DNA of 64,000 bases from Hemibagrus wyckioides (taxonomy: Eukaryota > Chordata > Actinopteri > Siluriformes > Bagridae). The notes below the pieces were generated by a model that was given only the letters and a program-made list of their open reading frames with translations, made no database searches and had not been told where the DNA came from. The stretch covers positions 7,124,571 through 7,188,570 of the forward strand of contig NC_080731.1 in the NCBI RefSeq assembly GCF_019097595.1, written 5' to 3'. The position numbers and the translations under genes are program-made. Each line of letters opens with the position of its first letter. Positions within the stretch are counted from its first letter, which is position 1. Below are positions 1 through 19,700 of this stretch, piece after piece.

Positions 1-373
<373 letters not shown>

Positions 374-469
374 TACATTAGAATTTAGTAGAATTTTTAT
401 ACAGAAAAACTCTTTTTCTTCTGTCCTGCTCAATACTTCAAGCTGGCTGAAAATATTCTCCAGTCCGCC

Positions 470-642
470 AGAGGGCGTTACACACTAAAGGCAGGTCAGC
501 TCTGCCCCTAACACGAAAGTGGACTCTTCCGGGTTCTCCATGTGTTTTATGCTGCATATTTTGCGGACACATGTGATCTCTATACAGATGGTTGTTTATT
601 CCCTTTAAACAACAACACTGACCCACTGAAGAGTTTAACACT
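470..642 (+). promoter_or_regulatory. riok2: Probable riok2 core promoter and 5' UTR
   Basis: This is the last non-repetitive stretch before the riok2 start codon at 643. An ETS/GABP-type motif, CTTCCGGG, lies at 526-533, which is typical of TATA-less housekeeping promoters. No TATA box is evident. The transcription start is inferred to lie between the ETS motif and the ATG and cannot be fixed from sequence alone. Confidence 0.4.
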
Positions 643-7543
<6,901 letters not shown>

Positions 7544-7657
7544 GGACATAAAGAACTGGATTAGCAAACCTTTATCATGGACTGGACTTCATCTGTGTGC
7601 ATAAATTTGCCCTTTATCACTCACTTGAGAGGCATTTAATAAGCTGTATGTGACATT

Positions 7658-7663
7658 AATAAA
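7658..7663 (+). terminator. riok2: riok2 polyadenylation signal
   Basis: A canonical AATAAA 115 bp after the stop codon, in an AT-rich stretch. Cleavage is expected some 15-30 bp further on. Confidence 0.7.
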
Positions 7664-7689
7664 CTGTTTATATTAAACTTAAAGTGCTC

Positions 7690-8504
7690 GTTGTTTTATA
7701 ATGGCACTCGGTTACAGCAGGAATATCTTTTATATGTATGAATTCGCAGCTCTGAAGTAACTCTGTGTCTTAAGAATAAAACGAGTTCTGCTCATGAAGC
7801 TCGAGAAGTTTCATATTTAAATGCATGTGTTAGATTTTAGAGATTTCATGTACTATGAGAGCATTTTTCAACATAGATAGTCTGGAAGAGTGTATTAGTT
7901 TTAATACTGTTGCTACTTTCTTTAACACAACAAAAATGGTTAAGACAATAATCAGGGTTTAGTAGAATTAACAAATGATTATATAATTCTTCTGCCAAAT
8001 GTGTGTGAGGTCACATTTCACAAAACGCCCTTGTAGAATTTTCACTGGGTTTAACAGAGATTGTTTAGCTTAATGAATAATACACAATGTGTATAGTGTA
8101 ATATAGACTGTAGAATTTCATCTTTAACACCTATATCTCCTCATTAACTCTTTCATGCTAGATACCTAGATATTCACACTAATTAGTTTGTTAAGCTTAC
8201 TTGCTTGTTCCTCCTTTAATTGTACACGTGTGTGAGAATGTGTTCGGAATGCTGTAACCTTGTGGTTAAGAAGATTATGAGTCTGAAACCTAGGACTAGA
8301 AGAGGAAAATTTGGAGTGGGTAAATAACCACAGTCCTGAGACCTTACATACATACACACACACACACCAGCTCCACTGCTCTGTCCTGCCAAGGCTGGAC
8401 TATAAAGTCATATATTTTTGTTTAACCACTTTGAGGGATCCCAAGAAAGTGATCCTGTATTTTCTCTTTATCTGATTCAAGGTATAGGATATCTAACATT
8501 CTGT
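7690..8504. other. Intergenic spacer between riok2 and epg5
   Basis: AT-rich sequence without recognisable coding content or transposon ends. A few short frames are present but show no family resemblance. Confidence 0.6.
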
Positions 8505-8830
8505 CTTATCCATCCATCCATTTTCTATACCCGATTTATTTTTAATTAGGGTAATGGGGGTCTGCTGGAGCCTATCCTAGCGCACATTGGGCAAAAGGCA
8601 GGGGTACACACCGGACAGGTGGCCAGTCCATCACAGGGCCTTATATAGACAGACAACCACACAGACACACACACACACTCCTATGAGCAATCTAGAACCA
8701 CCAATCCACCTAATGTACATGTTTTTGGACTGTGGAAACCGGAGTAAACCCACGCAGGCACAGGGAGAACATGCAAACTCCACACAGAAAGGCTCCCGCC
8801 TGTTCGAACCCGGGATTTCGAACCCATACT
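8505..8830 (-). repeat. SINE-like interspersed repeat (minus orientation)
   Basis: Read on the minus strand this is the common fish repeat with a tRNA-like B box near 8800-8820 (GTTCGAAC type), a GCATGTTCTCCCTGTG core, the CCAAAAACATGTACATTAGG segment and a tail ending in short ATGG-type repeats. Related copies lie at 36219-36352, 38464-38810, 60031-60250 and 63112-63400. This copy is closest to the 63112 one, since both carry the CCTGCCTTTTGCCC...GGATAGGCTCCAGCAG section. Confidence 0.75.
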
Positions 8831-9130
8831 GTATTATGACATCACAAAATTATGTTAAAAAATGGGCGGGACTCCCTAGGTAATAGATATTTATTTCCCA
8901 TCCGCTTAAAAACACTTCATAAATCTAGTTACCTTGTTAAAATCTCTGCACAAAATATCGAAACTCATTGAAGCAGTTCTGCTGCTTCGGTCTTGGAAAT
9001 AAAAAGTGGATATTAATCTCGTGAGCAGAAAGCTTTAGCGATATATAAAATACAAGAGTCAATGACTTTCCAAAATGCCCATTTAGGCCACGCCCACGCA
9101 GATAATCGCTGGCTTGTTGACCAAACGTAA

Positions 9131-9436
9131 GGGGCGGGGCTTTTACTATTTATGAGAGCGTTTTTTGTTATGTATATTTATTATTTCTGCATGATGCAGA
9201 TAAAGAAGCATTTTTGTTGTGGCGTTTAGTCTTAAAAAAAAAAAAAGACAAAAGGTGACTTTAATAAATGTCCCTGCTCGGGTGCCGTCGGAGGGTGGAG
9301 TGTCACGTGACCCCCTGGCTTGCAATAGAGTTCCCGGAACAAAACAGACCAAAACAAACATAGCCAGTGTAAGGTCCTATGGAGCTCGGTATTAGTCCAC
9401 TATTTTGTTTACGTGTTTATATTTGTGTCAGTTATG
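9131..9436 (+). promoter_or_regulatory. epg5: epg5 promoter with GC box and CLEAR/E-box palindrome, plus probable non-coding exon
   Basis: A GC box, GGGGCGGGGC, sits at 9131-9140, and the 10-bp palindrome GTCACGTGAC at 9302-9311. The latter equals the CLEAR consensus bound by TFEB/TFE3, which control lysosome and autophagy genes. A probable untranslated first exon ends at 9436 before a strong donor (GTGAGT at 9437). The matching acceptor CCCAG ends at 9704, giving a second exon 9705-9806 that contains the start codon. No TATA box is seen. The exon boundaries 9436 and 9705 are inferred from splice signals only. Confidence 0.6.
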
Positions 9437-9749
9437 GTGAGTATCCTTATTTTTGTAATATCGGTGTTTTTAGGTGCGATCTAAAACAATCTAACTAACC
9501 TTACAGTAGGTAATTAACTTATTATTATTATTATTATTATTAGAGCTAGATACGTATGATTGTCCATGGACGGTCACAATAAACATCAGACTTCCATGCA
9601 TTATTCATCGATTTATTTAGAGAGCAATTTTTAGATCATTGCACACAATAGAATTATTCTTCGTGATTTGTTTCGTTGTTGAAAATGTCTTCATTAATTC
9701 CCAGGGATGTGTGTAACTGTACTGGACTGAAGAGGAGATCTGTGTGAAT

Positions 9750-12700
9750 ATGGCTGAAGCGGTGAGACCAAAGAAATCAAAGACAAAATCGTCCACAAAG
9801 TCACAGGTAAATAAAAACAAAAAAACAAAAACAAAAACCCACCTCTTTCCAGTTCAGTAAACTGGAAAGTTCATTGCCTGTTCATCTTTAGAGAAAATGT
9901 ATCTAATTTGTTATTCTAATTTCCATAAAAATGAACTAAAATATTTCTCTAACACCGTAGGACAAAAAGCAGACTCCGAGCCAAAGAAAAACTGCTGAAC
10001 CTGTGGTACTGAACCCTCCTGCCCCTGAGCTCACTGCTGAATTTACAGACGTTCCTCTCAGTCTGCCCCCTGAGCCGCCCGCTTCTGCTCCAGAACCACT
10101 GAACACACAGCCCTCTGCAGACCAAAATGAAAAAGAGGAGAAGGATGAAAACAAAGATCTTTTGTCCGAGAGATCTGATGCTGTGGAGATATCCTCTAGA
10201 ACTGAGGGCACGGCCTCCAATCCGTTATCACGAGACCCTACGATTGAAGTGGGCCAGTTTCCTTCATCATCTCAGTTGAGCCGGTGTGACCCAAAAATCC
10301 TTACTGCTAAAATTGAGCCATTTGACGTGTCTTCCCTTTATCCGTCGCTCCCTGTTTCATCTGTGGAACCCCAATTCCTGGTAGACGTGTCCTCTGTTAC
10401 TACTGACCTATCACAGACATCTCTTATGCCTTTAGTAGTTGAAGCTGCAAACACAAATACAGTCGAGCAAATCAGTCCTGCTCCAGCCATTCTTCCTCTG
10501 GCTGATCAGGAGTCTTCACCTCCCAGCCTAGTTCCAGTGGAGCTAGCCAAAATAGAGAGACCCCAGGAAAGGCTGTATCCAGAGCTGCCTCGAACATGCC
10601 AGGTGGTCCAGCCGTTCACTAGCGAGCAGCTCAGGATGTGGGAGCCGGGTTCCTGGCTGGAAAATGTTGAGCTTCATGCTTCAGAGTTCGTGGCCTTGGT
10701 TCATCAAGAAGGTCATGAGCTGCATGAGTTGTTGCTGAATTACTGGAGATGCCGGAAGCAGCTGGTGCAGGCACAGACTGAGTTGCAGGCGACCATTTCG
10801 GACTGCAAGAGTGCACAGAACCGACTGTGGAGCTTCAAAGATGAACAGCTCACGCTGCAGGTTGAAATACGAGTTCTTTATTAGTTCTGTTAGAGTGATG
10901 ATGATGATGTGGTGGATTACTGTGGTTTCTAAAATACAGGTGATGTTGGTAACTAGTACACACTATTGAAAATATTTTCAGCAGTGGATAAGTCAGTTAA
11001 AAAAAAAACTTCTACCACATCTAACAATGTAAAAATGTAGACACTGTGAAAACAAGCTGATATTGTACCATTTTGGTTTTGGACTTGAGTCTAATTCCTC
11101 AGAAAGTAGGCTTTTAAAGCTTCATTTCTGTGATCAGGAGAGTATTATCGAATATTAAACAAACAGGTGGGTCCAATAATTTGCATACCCTAAAGACAAA
11201 ATGAAGTAGAAATGTAATTTTTAGTAACAAGATACGTTAGGTGTGTTTGGTTTAACAAAAGTTACTTAACACTTGCAAGTAAGAGATACATTTAGTGTAT
11301 GTTAGGATATCAACAGTGAAACTGATCAGTTTGAAAGTCTCCGGTTCTGAATGGAATATAAATATTCACTAATCACTTGTATGCCTTCTCTTTGCCCTTG
11401 TCTCTTTCTGATTTGACTCAGATTTCTTTCATAGTTGTAACATTTATTGCTAATGCGTTGAAATTTATTATTAATTATATTATTGAGTGTATATATAAAT
11501 AATAAATGATTGGATATTGTTCAAAAGTCAGAGTACACTCGAATTAAAATGTCAATCAAAAATTAACCACTGGATTGAAGAAGAACATGAATTCACTTTT
11601 TTGCATTTTTTACAAAAAAATAATTGTACATGGCCTACATATTGATATGATTGTTATGTTTTCCGATAGAAAAGTATTTCATGGTAATAGGGTACATTTT
11701 TCCCCTGAAATAATTACTCCATTATAAAATAAATCTGCCTTTGCTGTTGTTGTATCTGCTCTAGACAATCATTTTCTTTAATAATTACTGTATTCTTTTT
11801 AGACAGGCAGGAAATATCTTCACTTTTTTATTGTTTCAAACTGCTTTTCTATTTATTTTGGTAGTTTTGTCTTGTTGCTGGAATTTCGTGCATGGAATTA
11901 ATGTCAAACTTTCATTTAGAAGCCAAGGGGGATACAAACTTTTGCACCTAACGCTTTACAAACTTTTGATTGGAAATCCAAGTTGTTCGCTTGTTTGCAT
12001 TCTGTAGTGTTTGTATATAGGATGCTTGTAACACATGTTGTTTCACCCTTCAGGGAATTTGCGCTGACCAGGCCAAGGTGAGCGGCTATCATCGATTCCA
12101 GCAGGTGGTCCTGAACGAGTCGGTGGTAGCCGATCTGAAGCATCTGTTCAAGACCAAGGCTGAGCTGCTCCACCAGACCATAGCCCTGCACTCCTATACC
12201 TCCGTCCTGTCTCGGCTGCAGGTGGAGTCTTATCTCTACAACCTGCTAAGCACTAACTCCATCACCAGGAGCGTGGCTGTACACAAGACTGGCCCAGGCA
12301 AGGCGATACTGACATGTACAGTGTATCAGATTCAGGATTGCCTAAACAATATAGTGTTTCTGATACTAAAATATACCAGTTGGTTTTTCTAGATGCTCCA
12401 ATGTCACAGCTGTCTTCTCTAAAGCCGTTAAAGGAGAGCATCAGTGTGCTGTTCAGCTTTACTCGCCGGGTTCTAGATGACTCTCAGTTCCAGGAAGACA
12501 TTCATCTGTGGTTGCAGAGATTGGTAAACCTGTTACATGAATATTTATTTAGTTTTGTCACCTGTGTATAGAAGAAGAAGCCTTTATTATACATTACAGC
12601 ACAGTGAAATTATATCCCTATCTCTATAAATATCCCAACTTGGAGACTGGGGTCAGCCATATTACAGTGCCCCTGGAGCAGAGAGGGTTAAGGGTCTTCC

Positions 12701-15700
12701 TCAGGGGACCAACAGTGTCAGCTTGCGGTGCTGGGGCTTGAACCTTAATCTACCGATCAATAACCCAAAGCCTTAACCACTTGAGCTACCACTTCCTCAA
12801 ACGTCTATACACCACTGGCATTAATGTCATCTACTTCCTTACATTTTTCTCAGGAAATGGTGATGTAGTGGTGCAGTTCCTAACATTCCTGGGGCTTTGT
12901 CAAGTGGCTTTGGTGGGTAAAACAGAACCGATGTAACAGACAGTTACACTATATTGCCAAAAGTATTCTCTCACCCATCCAAATAATCAGAATCAGGTAT
13001 TCCAATCACTTCCATGGCCACAGGTGTATAAAATCAAGCACCTAGGCATGCAGACTGTTTTTACAAACATTTGTGAAAGAATGGGTCGCTCTCAGGAGCT
13101 CAGTGAATTCCAGCGTGGAACTGTGATAGGATGCCACCTGTGCAACAAATCCAGTCGTGAAATTTCCTCGCTCCTAAATATTCCACAGTTAACTGTCAGC
13201 TGTATTATAAGAACGTGGAAGTGTTTGGGAACGACAGCAACTCAGCCACGAAGTGGTAGGCCACGTAAACTGACGGAGCGGGGTCAGCGGATGCTGAGGC
13301 GCATAGTGCGAAGAGGTCGCCAACTTTCTGCAGAGTCAATCGCTACAGACCTCCAAACTTCATGTGGCCTTCAGATTAGCTCAAGAACAGTGCGCAGAGA
13401 GCTTCATGGAATGGGTTTCCATGGCCGAGCAGCTGCATCCAAGCCATACATCACATACATCAAGTGCAATGCAAAGCGTCGGATGCAGTGGTGTAAAGCA
13501 CGCCGCCACTGGACTCTAGAGCAGTGGAGACACGTTCTCTGGAGTGACGAATCTCGCTTCTCCATCTGGCAATCTGATGGACGAGTCTGGGTTTGGCGGT
13601 TGCCAGGAGAACGGTACTTGTCTGACTGCATTGTGCCAAGTGTAAAGTTTGGTGGAGGGGGGATTATGGTGTGGGGTTGTTTTTCAGGAGCTGGGCTTGG
13701 CCCCTTAGTTCCAGTGAAAGGAACTCTGAATGCTTCAGCATACCAAGACATTTTGGACAATTCCATGCTCCCAACTTTGTGGGAACAGTTTGGAGCTGGC
13801 CCCTTCCTCTTCCAACATGACTGTGCACCAGTGACCAAAGCAAGGTCCATAAAGACATGGATGACAGAGTCTGGTGTGGATGAACTTGACTGGCCTGCAC
13901 AGAGTCCTGACCTCAACCCGATAGAACACCTTTGGGATGAATTAGAGCGGAGACTGAGAGCCAGACCTTCTCGTCCAACATCAGTGTGTGACCTCACAAA
14001 TGCGCTTCTGGAAGAATGGTCAAAAATTCCCATAAACACACTCCTAAACCTTGTGGACAGCCTTCCCAGAAGAGTTGAAGCTGTTATAGCTGCAAAGGGT
14101 GGACCGACGTCATATTGAACCCTATGGATTAGGAATGGGATGTCACTTAAATTCATATGCGAGTCAAGGCAGGTGAGCGAATACTTTTGGCAATATAGCG
14201 TACCTTATTCGGGTTGTTCAGTGTTTTGGAAACAACGTTGACGACGAATGAAGATGCTGCTTGAGTCATGTCGCGTTTTGGGTTCATTCTAGAATTTCAT
14301 TCACAGGATTTGTTCCTTTGTTACCAAACCGTCATTTGATTTGATGCTTGATCCTTAAATAACAAGCAAGCAACATGTTCGTAATTACTGATAGCATGGC
14401 ACAACATCTATAATTTTACACTTTCCAGGGGATTTTTAGTAAATTTAAATGAGTCTTTTTATACTAATGAACAAAAGATTAATTTCATTCTATTAAAATA
14501 CATGTTTTCTGGCCATATTTAGTGAGAAAATATACCTGTCTGACTATTACAAACAAAACTGGTCCATGATTGTAGCAGTTAGATGACAGATACCCAAACA
14601 AGAGCTTCCTTATATTTATAGATTCATGTCTGTGTTTATAATACAAGCATAATGTTACTGTCATGATTATTAGTTTGAATAAATGTCTTGCAAATACAGT
14701 GATTAACCACGGGAGGTAATCGTTAACTTCATCACCTACATGTCACCCGTGTGTAGGTCTCCGTTCTTCATCGAGTGGGCTCAGCAGGAGACCATCTGTA
14801 CATCCTTAACCATCTTCTGTGCTGTCCTTCAGGAATCAGGAAATGGGCCGTGCCGTTTCTACAGGTAGGAAGTCGTTTAAGAACATATAAAGACAAATAA
14901 CAGCTGTTCAGCTGTTCATCTACTGGTAGCAATTAATGCAGGAAAAGAAAGCTTGCAAGAATTATCCGTTTTTGTCATTGTATCTGTTTCTCTCTTTAGA
15001 TTAAAGTGCTGGATAATCCATCAGGAGTTTATCACTTCATGCAGGCTTTGGCTATTCTAATGTCTCCAGTAAGGTAAGAGTTTAGAATAAAACATCAACC
15101 TTTCACTGTTTACGTCAACAAGCAAGCCCTTTCATTCGTTTCAGTACATATATATCTGAATACTCGAACTAAAACTATTTCATATTGTTTAGTTAGCTGG
15201 TTAAGTGTTTGTTCTGATCCAAAATTATTATTATTTACAAGTCGTTGAGACTGTGTTTTGAACAGAGGGTTGGTTTATTTATTTATTTTTTATTCTAACC
15301 TACACGCACATATTTTTGTGACTTTCAGGGACCGGGCTGATTTGATGTGCCATATGAAGCCCAGTGATATAAAAAGTAACACCAGCTACTCAGGACCTCC
15401 AACTAGTCTCTGGACCCTAGTAGATGAAGGTGGAGAAGAGGTCAGTAGCTGCTTTACGGGTGTGTGTGTGTGTGTGTGAGTGAGTGATTGAGTGATGGTT
15501 AATGTAAACCACAACTTTTTTGTACAGGAGCAGAACAATAAATCACAGGACTGCATGGCATGTAACATTAGCAGCACGAGATAATCACAAGGACTTCCTT
15601 CCTTTACGTAACGCACAGAAATGCAGAGTTTTTGTTAAAGGATGAATCAGTTTCGCTTTCTGTTGCTCAGTAGCCGTGAGGGTACTCACGGCATAACCTT

Positions 15701-16024
15701 TTACTGCATGTTTCACCTGTAAACAATATAGAACTCATTTGTTCAGTGAACGTTTCGAAGCATAGGAAGACATTTCTGAATTGTTGTTTAGCGTCCAAAA
15801 GAATTAAATTGATCCTTTTACCTTCTTAAAAAGGTTCTGTGTTTAAAATAAGCTTCCATGTTATATGTTTATAAGTGGAAATACAAAGTGTTTCAAAAAC
15901 CTCTATACACAGGGGCCTGTGTACACCAGAGATGTGCCTTCGTCCATAGATTTTGTGGGGTTAGGGTCTTGTTTGTGGTCTTGTTGGGCCACAACACTTG
16001 CAGTCTTCATGAATTTGTTAATAG

Positions 16025-16094
<70 letters not shown>

Positions 16095-16667
16095 TATAAA
16101 CTATAAATAAATAATAAAATACACTTATGAATAAACAAAAGTCATTTTTCTAAAAAGTGTTAATTTCCCCTATGTATGGACTAATGGACAACTGGTAGAA
16201 TTTCACAGGATGCTTACTGTTTTATTTTTATAGCAATATAAACATTTTAAAAAGGAATTTTTGATTTTCTTTCTGTATGAATAAGGGTTTTAATACATAT
16301 ATAACTGTTCTCATTTGATATTAATCCAGACATTATAATAAAAAGTTATAAAGTAATATAAACATTACTAATGAAAACATGGAATATGAGCTGCTTTCGT
16401 TCTGTAGCCCTGTTTAGTCCTTGTTACTGTTAATATATTTACGTTTTTAAAGAATATTTATTTCTCCATATGTTTCTACTATATTATTTGTGTCAGAAAG
16501 TTAGCCTGTATGTTATGATAGATATTTATTCCTGCATTCAGGATGAAGACCCAGAGACAAGCTGGCTGTTGTTATCAGAAGACGACCTCATCGCTCTTCT
16601 CTCTCAGTTGCCATTTGATGAACTTTTTAAACACCTACTGGGGATGTCCTCAAAAGGTCAGACATTG

Positions 16668-16734
<67 letters not shown>

Positions 16735-19700
16735 CTTGGATCAAAATACATGACACTGACAATTCTATGATGTTTCATTTATACCATGCTCTTAATTGAC
16801 ATAAATCACTTATGTTATGCATTTTTCAGGCAATTACCAACCCCAAGCCACCACAAGTCAAAAAATGATGAAGATATTTGCATTTGCCTCTTCGCTCATT
16901 GAGCTGCTAGCTGTTGGTCTGCAGACCTACAACCGAGCGTGTTACAGACAGTTTGTGAAGAGGATCGGTCACATTATCAGGTCAGCTGATCATTTTATTG
17001 GTCCTTTGTTATTTTGATGTCCCTGATGTTTTTTCAGCTCGAGAGTACATATAGTCAGAGGTGACTTTCTATTTGCTGCATTGGGCAGGATGACTCTGTG
17101 CTACGTGAGCGATCACTGGGCGCAGTACGTGAGTTTAACGGGAGTGAGCAGAACCACCATGCAGGAGCAGTCGTTCTCCATGGAGAAACTGCAGGTGGAG
17201 TTTGATCATCTCTTTCTACGTGCAGTCTTACATGTCCTCAAGGCTAAAAGGTGAGACTGCTTAATGCACTCGAGTCACCTGTGTCTTGTCTTACTCTATG
17301 TAAATGAAGAGTATGATAATGTTATGATTTTAGGACACTGGAAAAGTATCAAGCTAGCTTAAATATCTTCTTGAAGCAATATTTGCATAATTATTTTATT
17401 GTGTAATAATAATGTAGTAATATTAAGCAATGTGAGAGTTCCAGTACCCATTGTAGGCTAGATTCTTATAGAAAGCATGTAAATGTTAAAAAGTAGTTTA
17501 CTTACAGTACAGTCACTTCCTACATTTCTCATGGATTTTAGAGTAATGCACATTTTTAGGACGATTATCCTCCCAAGTTCATTCTGCTTTGGAGCATTGT
17601 CAGAACTCAAACACTAATCATCCTGTGTCTCTTTCACTGCTCTGTGTACCCCAGACTTGGCATCTGGCTCTTCATGTCAGAGATGCCTTATGGAACTCTG
17701 TCCAGCGCAATGCTGTGGAAGATCTTCTACATCATGCAGTGTGCTGAGATGGACGGCTTGGATAGACTGGGCTGCAGTCTGAACGTGGAGAGCTGCATCC
17801 AGAGCCTCCAAGGTTTGTTAGTGCTGTACTGGGAGTTAATTTACAGTTAATTTAGAATTAGCCAACTAGTCAGTGTCTAACTGCAGTAAGAGTTTGAATA
17901 GGATTTGTGTTTATATGTCATATAAGAAAATAAGTTCAACTCAAGAGTAAAAATAAAATGCTATTTGGTTTGTTGTGGGTGTGTGTGGATTCATGCCTGT
18001 GTGTTTATCTGCTCAGAACCAGGTCACCAGGAAAGGTTTGAGGCCTGGCTGTCAGAGATAAATAGTTCAGATGGAATTTGCTTGCTGACAGCGTTTGCTC
18101 ACATGGCTCAACCCAGACGCACTGACGCAGACCCCGAGTTTGTCAGGACCATTGTGCTGGAGATATACAAGGTCATTTCATTCCCACACACACACACACT
18201 AGATTGTGGGAGCTTTTACAGTGCAGCTTCTTTATTTTATGAATGAAAAATTAAACATCAACCTAAAGTTGAAAGTTTAGCAACAAAATTTCATTTTAAT
18301 TTTTAACCTGTTACAAAAGGTGCACAAGTTGCATTTCAGTCAGCAGGTGTCATTATCAGCAAGCACAAAAGTCTGCATTGTTGTTGGCATGCTTCAGTTT
18401 GTTTATTCGAATGCAGCTCATTGAAATGAATAATAAGTTAAAACCACAGACTCATGTTTAAGTCAGTGGTGGGCTGTCAAGGCCAGCAAGGCCTTCTCTG
18501 CTGGCCTAAACAGCAGTGATCTGAATCACCGACTTGCATTTTAATATATTTAATATATTTTTCCATGAATGTGTATTAAATTATTCCCAATAGTCTATTC
18601 TCTACATTTCATAGCTTTTCTCTCGGTTGCGCTGCTTCCAGTAGTATATATTTATGAGAACAGTAATTATCCAATCATATTTCAGCCAGTGGCTGACATC
18701 ATGTTGCCAGGGTGAAAGAAATCTGCCTTAAGGCCTTCAGAATCAATAGTGCAGGCGCCCGTAGCTTAAAATAAGTGGCAATGAAATTGTTACCTTAACC
18801 AATCAGATTTGGAGTTGGCGTCACTGGGGCCATCTAGCAGTCATACGATTACGTCAGCAATTTCCCGTCCTTTGATTGGATAATTGGAGTAGTCAGAGGC
18901 AGCAAACTGCACAAACTAAATAAAATATATATATTTTAACTCACAGTGGCTGACAGAGGAGAAGAAATCGATTTGGTCACAGACATCCTTACAAATTCAT
19001 TTTCAAGGTGGACTGTAATAAAACTGACTATTCCTTGTGAGGTGTGAAATACTGTAGCCTCATTTCTTTTATACTTTGCTATTTAACAGTTGATTAGTAT
19101 CTATTGCTGTGGCGTCATAATGATGGCATAGAGGTGGATTAATTCAGGAAGGACACCAGTGAAGGCCTAGGTGTGAAATGCATGGCCCGCCACTGGTTTA
19201 AGTCATGCAAAGCTGAAGCTGAAACTAGAAAACCGTCACAAGACCTCAAACAGAAAATAATAAGCTTTCACAGATCAGAAGAATGGATACACTTAGCAAC
19301 AAGAATGGATTCACTTAGCAACCAGTGGAGGCAGTGCTGGTTTAGTGCTTGAGGCTTTGCTCTACTGATCAGAAGGTTATGAGTGAGCTGGAATATGCAA
19401 AGAAAAGGCTTCACTGTACTGTACATGTAACAAATAAATACAAAGACACAATTAAATAGGAGACAGATGACTAAAACTTTGCACTTGGTATATTAAAAAT
19501 AAAGTCTTTCTCACAGGAACCCTCTTTCATTACCATTTTTTATTCACTTTTTCTAATCTTTTGTACTAGACCTTTGACCGAGGTTTTGTGCAGCCAGCTG
19601 AACAATCCGGACTGTTGTTCCTAAGAAGATTCATTCAGGTATTCATTTTATCCTTTATTCTGACTCAGGTGTCTTATGTCAGTGTGGCCACACGGGAGAT

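Noticed and set aside
15858..16770. Frames ending in long Tyr-Ile repeats
   Set aside because: Translations of (TA)n tracts in epg5 introns 7 and 8. Only the 5' part of the 16470-16733 frame is real coding (exon 8).
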